Source: Planktomarina sp.
GTDB lineage: Bacteria > Pseudomonadota > Alphaproteobacteria > Rhodobacterales > Rhodobacteraceae
DNA: 10,386 nucleotides
Assembly: GCA_022425445.1 (NCBI GenBank)
Contig: JAKMFM010000189.1
Coordinates: 1-10,386 of the forward strand
Reading direction: 5' to 3'
A program made the position numbers and the translations under genes. This document shows, piece by piece, positions 1-5,300 of the stretch (positions are counted from its first letter, which is position 1; every line of letters begins with the position of its first letter). The notes under the pieces were generated by a model. That model worked only from the letters and a program-made list of their open reading frames with translations. It made no database searches and had not been told where the DNA came from.

Positions 1-574
1 GAGAATGTGCAATTGTGACCGTGCAGCTATCGCCCAGCAACAGCTGCGCCATAGGCTTGCCGACGATGTTGGAACGGCCAATAACCACCGCTTCACAACC
101 CGACAGTGAGCCGAAGTGATCGCGCAGCATCATTAAACACCCCAAAGGTGTGCAGGGCACCATAGATTTTTGCCCCGTGCCCAACTGGCCGACGTTTGAG
201 ATATGAAAGCCGTCCACATCTTTGGCCGGGTCAATACAGCCGATCACTGAGTCCTCGTTTAAGTGCTTGGGCAAAGGCAATTGCACCAAAATCCCATGCA
301 CAGCGGGATCACCGTTCAACTGATTGATGACTGCGATCAACTCTTCTTCGCTGACAGAGGCGTCAAGCTTGTGTTCGAACGAAGTCATACCGACTTCAAC
401 CGTTTGCTTGCCCTTGGAGCGCACATAGACCTGGCTGGCCGGATCTTCACCCACCAATACCACCGCAAGACCCGGCACAATGCCATGGTCTTGCTTCAAG
501 CGGGCCACATGTTCGCTCACCTGCCAGCGCACCTGCGCCGCGAAGGCCTTGCCATCAATCAACTGTGCAGTCAT
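1..574 (-). CDS. folD: Bifunctional methylenetetrahydrofolate dehydrogenase / methenyltetrahydrofolate cyclohydrolase (5' part, cut by window edge)
   Basis: FolD is a cytosolic NADP-dependent enzyme that oxidises 5,10-methylene-THF to methenyl-THF and hydrolyses that to 10-formyl-THF. Reading the minus strand from the ATG at 574 gives 191 residues before the window ends; full-length FolD is roughly 280-300, so about the last third is missing. The N-terminal catalytic domain is intact: Y50-VRS-K54 carries the catalytic lysine, Q98 lies in GILVQLPLP, and D121 lies in PAKDVDGFH. These fall at the same numbers as in the E. coli enzyme. The linker PCTPLG and the start of the Rossmann domain (GRSNIVGKPMAQLLL) follow. 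The start is supported by GGGAG about 7 nt upstream. The gene lies 84 bp downstream of fhs on the same strand, so the two consecutive C1-folate steps are neighbours. Identification is firm. Confidence 0.95.
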   Translation of the reverse strand, partial: MTAQLIDGKAFAAQVRWQVSEHVARLKQDHGIVPGLAVVLVGEDPASQVYVRSKGKQTVEVGMTSFEHKLDASVSEEELIAVINQLNGDPAVHGILVQLPLPKHLNEDSVIGCIDPAKDVDGFHISNVGQLGTGQKSMVPCTPLGCLMMLRDHFGSLSGCEAVVIGRSNIVGKPMAQLLLGDSCTVTIAHS

Positions 575-623
575 CCATCATCTCCCAAACCCAAAATTTC
601 TGCCTTCAAATCGAAAACCCAAA

Positions 624-658
624 GGCGCATCCCCGCGACCAACGGCGCGGGGATGTGC
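624..658 (-). terminator. Hairpin between fhs and folD, possible weak terminator or attenuator
   Basis: A perfect 10-bp inverted repeat, CATCCCCGCG (628-637) and CGCGGGGATG (646-655), flanks an 8-nt loop. A further GC/GC pair lies beyond one mismatch. It begins directly after the fhs stop codon. On the minus strand it is followed by CCTTTGGGTTTTCGATTT, a broken rather than continuous T tract. The structure is clearly there. Whether it terminates transcription, only reduces folD expression or stabilises the fhs mRNA 3' end is inference. Confidence 0.5.
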
Positions 659-1666
659 TTAGAACAAACCTTCGATTTCGCCCGCATTATTGAGCATAAT
701 TGTTTCAGCAGCTGGCTTGCGCGGCAATCCCGGCATCGTCATGATTTCGCCACAGACCGCTACAATAAAACCCGCGCCAGCGGAAAGGCGCACTTCACGA
801 ACCGGCACTGAGTGGCCTGTAGGCGCACCGCGCAGATTCGGATCCGTGCTGAAGCTGTACTGGGTCTTGGCCATACAGACGGGCAAGTGCCCATAGCCCT
901 GCGCTTCCCAATCCTTCAACTGATTGCGAATTTTTTGATCCATCAAAGCCTCATCGGCGCGGTAGATGCGCTTACAAATGGTTTGGATCTTTTCCGCCAA
1001 CGGCATTTCATCTGCGTAGATTGGCGCGAAATTGGCCATATCCGCATCTGCAACCTCCGCCACGCGTGTAGCCAAGGCTTCAGCGCCCTTGCCGCCAAAT
1101 TCCCAATGTTGCGACACAATTGCTTCAGAGCCTTGCCCGGCTACAAAGTCTTTTACCGCTTGCACTTCAGCTTCAGTATCCGTGACAAAATGGTTGATTG
1201 CGACAACCACAGGCACGCCAAAGCTCTTCAGGTTTTCGATGTGGCGTCCCAAGTTCGGGCAACCGTCTTTCACCGCGTCCACATTCTCAACACCAAGATC
1301 CGCCTTCGCAACTCCACCGTTCATTTTCATCGCGCGAACCGTCGCCACCAGTACCACAGCAGACGGCGCGAGCCCGGCTTTGCGGCACTTAATGTTGAGG
1401 AATTTCTCTGCTCCTAAGTCGGCACCAAATCCGGCCTCCGTCACCACGTAATCACAAAGCTTCAGAGCGGTTGTTGTGGCGATCACCGAGTTACAGCCGT
1501 GGGCAATATTGGCAAATGGACCGCCATGCACAAAGGCAGGGTTATTTTCCAAAGTTTGTACCAGGTTGGGCTGAATCGCATCTTTCAGCAGGACGGTCAT
1601 TGCGCCATCTGCTTTAATGTCGCGTGCAAAAACCGGGCTGCGGTCACGACGATAGGCCACGATCAT
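659..1666 (-). CDS. fhs: Formate-tetrahydrofolate ligase, C-terminal fragment
   Basis: This is the 3' part of the broken fhs: 335 residues, from an ATG that is really an internal Met codon (residue 224 of the repaired protein) to the TAA at 661-659. Family blocks include VFARDIKADGAM, NNPAFVHGGPFANIAHGCNS, FGADLGAEKF and the ending CGEIMTMPGLPRKPAAE. The ATG overlaps the stop of the first fragment as ATGA but has no Shine-Dalgarno-like sequence in front. Independent expression is therefore unlikely except by termination-reinitiation. The codons show no visible decay, and no further stops or shifts are seen. Confidence 0.75.
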   Translation of the reverse strand: MIVAYRRDRSPVFARDIKADGAMTVLLKDAIQPNLVQTLENNPAFVHGGPFANIAHGCNSVIATTTALKLCDYVVTEAGFGADLGAEKFLNIKCRKAGLAPSAVVLVATVRAMKMNGGVAKADLGVENVDAVKDGCPNLGRHIENLKSFGVPVVVAINHFVTDTEAEVQAVKDFVAGQGSEAIVSQHWEFGGKGAEALATRVAEVADADMANFAPIYADEMPLAEKIQTICKRIYRADEALMDQKIRNQLKDWEAQGYGHLPVCMAKTQYSFSTDPNLRGAPTGHSVPVREVRLSAGAGFIVAVCGEIMTMPGLPRKPAAETIMLNNAGEIEGLF

Positions 1667-2334
1667 ATCACCGAGGCGTTTTGCAAATCAGTCAGATCTT
1701 TGGCCAAACAAAGAATGGCCATCACCTCCGAGGCAACGGTGATGTCAAAACCCGCTTCGCGTGGGAACCCATTGGACACCCCCCCCAAAGAGGTTGTGAT
1801 CTGTCGCAGGGCGCGGTCATTCATATCAACAACCCGGCGCCAAACCACACGGCGTGTATCGATGTCGAGCTCATTGCCCCAATAGATGTGGTTGTCGATC
1901 ATCGCCGACAAAAGACTATGCGCCGAGGTGATTGCGTGGAAATCACCAGTGAAGTGCAAGTTCATATCTTCCATCGGCACAATTTGCGCATAGCCGCCTC
2001 CGGCTGCGCCACCCTTCATCCCGAAATTCGGCCCTAAAGAGGCTTCCCGAATACAGACCATTGCCTTCTTGCCGATGCGATTCAAACCATCGCCAAGACC
2101 AACGGTGGTCGTGGTCTTACCTTCACCCGCTGGCGTTGGATTGATGGCGGTCACCAAGATCAGCTTGCCATTCTTACGATCTTGAACGGAATTGATGAAA
2201 GACTGGCTCACTTTTGCCTTATCGTGGCCGTAAGGCAAAAGATCTTTGCTCTCGATTCCAATCTTTGCGCCAATGTCCTGAATGAGGGCTTTTGAAGCAC
2301 CGCGTGCAATTTCAATATCCGATTTATAGCTCAC
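1663..2334 (-). CDS. fhs: Formate-tetrahydrofolate ligase, N-terminal fragment
   Basis: This is the 5' half of the broken fhs: 223 residues from the GTG at 2334 to the TGA at 1665-1663. It contains the ATP-binding P-loop (67-74) and the glycine-rich region after it, but lacks the remaining 60 % of the protein, so on its own it should not be an active ligase. The last five residues, NASVI, are out-of-frame readthrough after the presumed deletion. If the base is missing in the real genome, this is the protein made from the fhs start site. Confidence 0.75.
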   Translation of the reverse strand: MSYKSDIEIARGASKALIQDIGAKIGIESKDLLPYGHDKAKVSQSFINSVQDRKNGKLILVTAINPTPAGEGKTTTTVGLGDGLNRIGKKAMVCIREASLGPNFGMKGGAAGGGYAQIVPMEDMNLHFTGDFHAITSAHSLLSAMIDNHIYWGNELDIDTRRVVWRRVVDMNDRALRQITTSLGGVSNGFPREAGFDITVASEVMAILCLAKDLTDLQNASVI

Positions 2335-2346
2335 TTTACGTCTCCA
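2332..2346 (-). promoter_or_regulatory. Ribosome binding site and GTG start of fhs
   Basis: On the minus strand TTGGAG is followed by ACGTAAA and then GTG. The GGAG-to-start spacing of 7 nt and the family-like N-terminus (SYKSDIEIA) decide this start over the in-frame ATG 45 nt further upstream. Confidence 0.7.
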
Positions 2347-2478
2347 ATGTGACCGCTTGATCAAAGTATACCGTTGCATTTATCGCGATCTGCGACAAAG
2401 TAGCAGAGTAAATCCGACATTTGCGCTCGCGTGTGCGGCAGCCAATTGACCTCTGTGGGGTTCATTGGAAACCCGTGC

Positions 2479-2506
2479 TTCAACTTTGAAATTTATTTGC
2501 TAACAT
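2479..2506 (+). promoter_or_regulatory. Candidate sigma70-type promoter in front of the small ORF
   Basis: TTCAAC (2479-2484) and TAACAT (2501-2506) are separated by 16 bp in an AT-rich stretch, and would start a transcript near 2513. This is about 20 nt before the small plus-strand ORF at 2532. The match to the -35 consensus is modest. It is an inference from motif and position only. Confidence 0.3.
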
Positions 2507-2531
2507 TTAGGGACATTCGTAGGACACGTCT

Positions 2532-2606
2532 TTGAAACGATTCATTTTCATTTTGCATATCACAATGCTGATTGGTGCCGCTTATCTTATTCTTTGGATC
2601 ACCTAG
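2532..2606 (+). CDS. Possible 24-residue hydrophobic membrane peptide
   Basis: This is the only plausible plus-strand gene in the window. A TTG start at 2532 has TAGGA 7 nt upstream and opens 24 codons ending in TAG at 2604-2606. The peptide begins (M)KRFIFILHIT, continues with MLIGAAYLILW and ends in IT. That is two basic residues followed by about 20 mostly hydrophobic ones, as expected for a single membrane helix with the N-terminus inside. It sits in the otherwise empty 292 bp between fhs and the MOSC gene. It stops 20 bp before the end of the MOSC gene, which it faces tail to tail. I recognise no family. It could be a chance ORF in AT-rich DNA, a regulatory small membrane protein, or a toxin-like peptide of the type I kind; the sequence does not decide. 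Confidence 0.35.
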   Translation: MKRFIFILHITMLIGAAYLILWIT

Positions 2607-2611
2607 TCCAA
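2584..2611 (-). promoter_or_regulatory. Candidate promoter upstream of fhs, antisense to the small ORF
   Basis: Read on the minus strand, TTGGAC (2611-2606) and TAAGAT (2589-2584) are 16 bp apart. A transcript would start near 2577, run antisense through the small hydrophobic ORF and its ribosome binding site, and reach fhs after a leader of about 240 nt. Nearer to fhs, TATACT (2365-2370) is a good -10 element but no convincing -35 accompanies it. fhs has to be transcribed from somewhere in this region unless MOSC transcription reads through. The element is a motif match of moderate quality. Confidence 0.3.
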
Positions 2612-2626
2612 ACCAGTTATGCCGGC

Positions 2627-3229
2627 CTATGAAAAGCGCATTTGTCCGTCCGCCTGCCAGGCCCGTTGCTCTGGACAATGCAGGCGCAGTACGTCGCCCA
2701 AGACCAGGTCGCCGGGGCGCTCGACCCATGCGGTCACGCCGCGCTTGCCCTTTGCATGAGCTTTGAAAGATTTTCCTTGTCCGGGCAAATCCCGTTCAAT
2801 GGTCATGCCGACCTGATGGCAAGGGTAGTTTTGCATATCCACCACCAAAGTCGTGCCGTTCGGTGCCTGAAGCCGCGAAGACGGCGGAATATGCGAGAAA
2901 TCGCGACATCCAGAAACCACCATCGTTGCCCCAAGCCACTGGGGATTGAAACGCGCAAGCCCCATGTCGCGCGCAATCTGGTCTATTTCTTCTTGGCTAA
3001 CGATGCTCAGTTGCCGCACATTGATAATGTCCGTGCCCCTATGATGCTGCTGGAGCACCCGGCTATCTGACGCACGGGTCCGCCCGCGATGCGCGGCACC
3101 CACAACCCCATCCCAATCCAATTGGAGGCTTTGGCGCGGCTCGGTCTCGATTTCTATTTCCCGGCGATGCGTGACCACGCCCAGCCATGTCACAGTCAGG
3201 TAAACATCTGTTGCTCTCAACGCCGGCAT
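2627..3229 (-). CDS. MOSC-domain protein (molybdenum-cofactor sulfurase C-terminal fold)
   Basis: A 200-residue protein with no signal peptide or membrane segment, so presumably cytosolic. It matches a stand-alone MOSC domain: a beta-rich start, a GAAHRGRTR segment (44-52) corresponding to the usual G-D-x-H-x-G region, then NPQWLGATMVVSG (95-107) and the signature NYPC with Cys137. The end is VERPGDLVLGDVLRL. In this superfamily the conserved cysteine is thought to carry sulfur for delivery to molybdenum or other metal-sulfur sites. Bacterial stand-alone members are mostly uncharacterised, and some take part in detoxifying N-hydroxylated compounds. No molybdenum-enzyme gene is visible nearby, so the partner is unknown. 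The start has GAGG 7 nt upstream. The gene follows the ftsH terminator so closely that expression probably depends on readthrough or on a promoter inside ftsH. Confidence 0.85.
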   Translation of the reverse strand: MPALRATDVYLTVTWLGVVTHRREIEIETEPRQSLQLDWDGVVGAAHRGRTRASDSRVLQQHHRGTDIINVRQLSIVSQEEIDQIARDMGLARFNPQWLGATMVVSGCRDFSHIPPSSRLQAPNGTTLVVDMQNYPCHQVGMTIERDLPGQGKSFKAHAKGKRGVTAWVERPGDLVLGDVLRLHCPEQRAWQADGQMRFS

Positions 3230-3242
3230 TGCCGCACCTCAC

Positions 3243-3277
3243 AAAAAAGCCCCCGCCTTAGGTATAAGGCAGGGGCT
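3243..3277 (-). terminator. Rho-independent terminator of ftsH
   Basis: On the minus strand AGCCCCTGCCTTA and TAAGGCGGGGGCT form a 13-position stem with one A/C mismatch around a TACC loop, directly followed by TTTTTT (3248-3243). It begins 7 bp after the ftsH stop. It is the clearest intrinsic terminator in the window. The T tract ends 13 bp before the MOSC start codon. Confidence 0.9.
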
Positions 3278-3284
3278 CAATATC

Positions 3285-5204
3285 CTAGACCGAGGGTTCC
3301 GGCTCCATGCCGCCGCCCCTGCTGCTGCTCGGCTTTGGCTTGGTTTTGGGCACCGCCGTGACCGAGGGCGTGCCGCCGGATGTGGCGCTATCGTCCTCAT
3401 CGCCATCCCGGTCGAGGCTCTCGCCATCCATCACCTTTTTGATTTCCGCTCCAGTCAGGGTTTCATATTCCAAAAGGCCCTGCGCCAGATTTTCAAACCG
3501 CTCTTTATTGTCAACAATAGTCTTCATGGCCAAATCATAGCCATTTTGCACAAAGCTGCGCACCTCGGTTTCAATCAATTCCTTAGTCGCCGCAGAGGTC
3601 GACAGGCCTGACGTCCGGCCCGAATAGCCTTCCGCTGCTTCGGAATAATCAATATTGCCAACTTTATCAGACATGCCCCAACGCATCACCATGGCCCGCG
3701 CCAAATTGGAGGCCTGTTGAATGTCGCCCGACGGGCCATTGGACACTTGGTCTTCACCATATTTGAAAATTTCAGCCGCCTTGCCTGCCATGGTCATTGC
3801 CAATTCATCATGGCACTCATCACGGTGGAAGTTGAGACGATCTATTTCTGGCAGGCTCATCACCATGCCGCCAGCGCCGCCACGGGCAATTATTGTGGCT
3901 TTATATACCGGTTGGCATTTGGGCAAAAGCGACCCGACCAAAGCATGCCCTGCTTCATGATAGGCTGTTTTCTCCAATTGCTCCTTGGTCCGCACCATAG
4001 AGCGCCGCTCTGCGCCCATTAGGATCTTATCCTTAGCTTTCTCAAAATCTTCCATCGTCACCAGACGGCGCCCAATGCGCGCAGCCGCCAAAGCAGACTC
4101 GTTCACCAAATTGGCCAAATCTGCACCTGAGAACCCGGGCGTGCCTCGGGCAATGAGCCGCAAATCCACATCGGGGCCTGTCGGCAATTTGCGCGCGTGC
4201 ACGCCCAAGATTTTCTCACGCCCCCGCAGATCCGGGCTCGGTACAGTCACCTGCCGGTCAAAACGACCCGGACGCAAAAGCGCGGGATCAAGTACATCTT
4301 TGCGGTTTGTCGCCGCCACGATAATGATGCCCTCATTTGCTTCAAAGCCATCCATTTCAACCAACAGCTGGTTAAGGGTTTGTTCGCGCTCGTCATTGCC
4401 ACCGCCGTAGCCCGCACCGCGCGCCCGACCCACCGCATCAATTTCATCGATAAACAAAATACACGGCGCGTTCTTTTTCGCCTGCTCAAACATATCGCGC
4501 ACGCGGCTCGCACCGACGCCCACAAACATTTCAACAAAATCAGATCCAGAGATCGAGAAAAATGGTACACCCGCCTCACCGGCAATCGCCCGTGCAAGCA
4601 GGGTCTTACCCGTGCCAGGCGCGCCTTCCAACAATGCGCCCTTAGGAATTTTGCCGCCCAAACGGCTAAATTTTTGCGGGTTCTTTAGAAAATCAACGAT
4701 TTCTTCCAGCTCTTCTTTAGCCTCATCAATACCCGCAACATCATCAAATGTGACGTTTCCTTGCTTTTCAGTCAGCATCTTGGCGCGGCTCTTACCAAAG
4801 CCCATGGCTCCGCCCTTACCACCGCCCTGCATCCGGTTCATAAAGTAGATCCAAACGCCCACCAGCAACAATATCGGCAGAATAGACAGTATGATTGATT
4901 GGAACATTGAGGTTTCTTGCGACTTGGCAGCAATGCTCACGCCCTTCGACACCAAAAGATCGCTGATCTGCGCATCACCCGGCACGATCGTGACATACTC
5001 CGTACCATTCGGCCCAGTATATATGATCGTCTCGCCATCCAGCGTAGCACGGCTGACCTGCCCGTTATCAACCGCTTGAACAAAGTCAGAATAGGTCGTG
5101 CTGCGACTCGAAGCTGTGCTTGCATCGCCAGAAAACAAGCGAAACAGCATCAGCAGCAAGATGAACAATACAAACCAGAAGGCGAGGTTGCGTAGATTAC
5201 CCAA
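3285..5204 (-). CDS. ftsH: ATP-dependent zinc metalloprotease FtsH
   Basis: FtsH is the membrane-anchored AAA+ protease that degrades misassembled membrane proteins and short-lived regulators such as sigma32 or LpxC in other proteobacteria. The 639 residues are full length. A first membrane helix lies at 7-24, a periplasmic domain at about 25-100 and a second helix at about 103-122. In the AAA domain the Walker A is GAPGTGKT (194-201), the pore loop MFVG (226-229), the Walker B LFIDEID (250-256) and the arginine fingers R311/R314. The zinc site is HEAGH (416-420) with D494 in SGDIQQA as third ligand. A low-complexity charged tail ends in MEPEPSV. The start is TTG, chosen because AGGAG sits 6 nt upstream and the N-terminus fits the family. 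Walker A has Ala where Pro is usual (GPPGTGKT). It follows tilS after 97 bp and ends in a strong terminator. Confidence 0.97.
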   Translation of the reverse strand: MGNLRNLAFWFVLFILLLMLFRLFSGDASTASSRSTTYSDFVQAVDNGQVSRATLDGETIIYTGPNGTEYVTIVPGDAQISDLLVSKGVSIAAKSQETSMFQSIILSILPILLLVGVWIYFMNRMQGGGKGGAMGFGKSRAKMLTEKQGNVTFDDVAGIDEAKEELEEIVDFLKNPQKFSRLGGKIPKGALLEGAPGTGKTLLARAIAGEAGVPFFSISGSDFVEMFVGVGASRVRDMFEQAKKNAPCILFIDEIDAVGRARGAGYGGGNDEREQTLNQLLVEMDGFEANEGIIIVAATNRKDVLDPALLRPGRFDRQVTVPSPDLRGREKILGVHARKLPTGPDVDLRLIARGTPGFSGADLANLVNESALAAARIGRRLVTMEDFEKAKDKILMGAERRSMVRTKEQLEKTAYHEAGHALVGSLLPKCQPVYKATIIARGGAGGMVMSLPEIDRLNFHRDECHDELAMTMAGKAAEIFKYGEDQVSNGPSGDIQQASNLARAMVMRWGMSDKVGNIDYSEAAEGYSGRTSGLSTSAATKELIETEVRSFVQNGYDLAMKTIVDNKERFENLAQGLLEYETLTGAEIKKVMDGESLDRDGDEDDSATSGGTPSVTAVPKTKPKPSSSRGGGMEPEPSV

Positions 5205-5229
5205 GGGACACTCCTATTAGAACCGCAAT

Positions 5230-5239
5230 GTGTCGACAC
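5230..5239. repeat. 10-bp perfect palindrome GTGTCGACAC in the ftsH leader
   Basis: The palindrome lies between the candidate ftsH promoter and the ribosome binding site, about 25 bp before the TTG start. It could be an operator half-site pair or a small hairpin in the mRNA leader. Nothing else in the sequence supports either role, and a 10-bp palindrome can occur by chance. Confidence 0.3.
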
Positions 5240-5262
5240 GAGATCGTATCGGACTTTGACAT

Positions 5263-5290
5263 AAGATAGACATCACACCACTTTATTCAA
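5263..5290 (-). promoter_or_regulatory. Candidate ftsH promoter, heat-shock-like
   Basis: On the minus strand TTGAAT (5290-5285) is separated by 16 bp from TATCTT (5268-5263), in the context GTTGAAT and TCTATCTTATG. The -10 resembles the C-TAT-N-T form of sigma32 promoters in alphaproteobacteria. ftsH is commonly in the heat-shock regulon, which agrees. The element lies in the 97 bp gap after tilS, at a sensible distance (about 55 bp) before the start codon. The assignment to RpoH rather than the housekeeping sigma factor is inference. Confidence 0.45.
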
Positions 5291-5300
5291 CGGGGTACTA

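Larger units (their letters stand above)
659..2334 (-). pseudogene. fhs: Formate-tetrahydrofolate ligase, interrupted by an apparent 1-base deletion
   Basis: Fhs condenses formate with THF using ATP to give 10-formyl-THF, the substrate that FolD handles next door. Two abutting ORFs in different frames together encode the whole enzyme. The P-loop TPAGEGKT is at residues 67-74, and the conserved REASLGPNFGMKGG and GDFHAITSAHSLL follow. The first frame runs into NASVI-stop after Gln218. Adding one A to the AAAA run (TTTT at 1679-1682 on the plus strand) restores a continuous KRLGDMIVAYRRDR-like reading. The repaired gene has 559 codons including stop, giving 558 residues, which is the family length I expect in this group. 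I chose the GTG at 2334 because GGAG lies 7 nt upstream and the protein then begins VSYKSDIEIA; an in-frame ATG at 2379 lacks that support. Everything else looks conserved, so the lesion is recent or is a sequencing or assembly error. Confidence 0.9.

Noticed and set aside
263..811. A 182-codon plus-strand ORF spanning folD and the end of fhs.
   Set aside because: It is antisense to a clear folD with exact catalytic residues and crosses the intergenic hairpin. The protein resembles no family I know.
812..1451. Plus-strand ORFs of 201 and 139 codons opposite the fhs 3' fragment.
   Set aside because: They are antisense shadows of strongly conserved Fhs sequence, with no ribosome binding site or domain.
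2357..2366. Palindrome TTGATCAA upstream of fhs, considered as an FNR/Anr-type site.
   Set aside because: The FNR consensus needs TTGAT and ATCAA separated by four bases. Here the halves overlap, so the match fails.
2457..2474. Short inverted repeat GGGTT / AACCC with a 7-nt loop in the fhs upstream region, considered as part of a riboswitch or operator.
   Set aside because: It has only five pairs and no surrounding conserved junction or T tract. I could not match the region to any known folate, SAM or glycine riboswitch architecture.
2493..2729. A 78-codon minus-strand ORF overlapping the end of the MOSC gene and the small hydrophobic ORF.
   Set aside because: It is Arg/Pro-rich out-of-frame sequence at its N-terminus, with no family resemblance and no good ribosome binding site. 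The MOSC frame is preferred.
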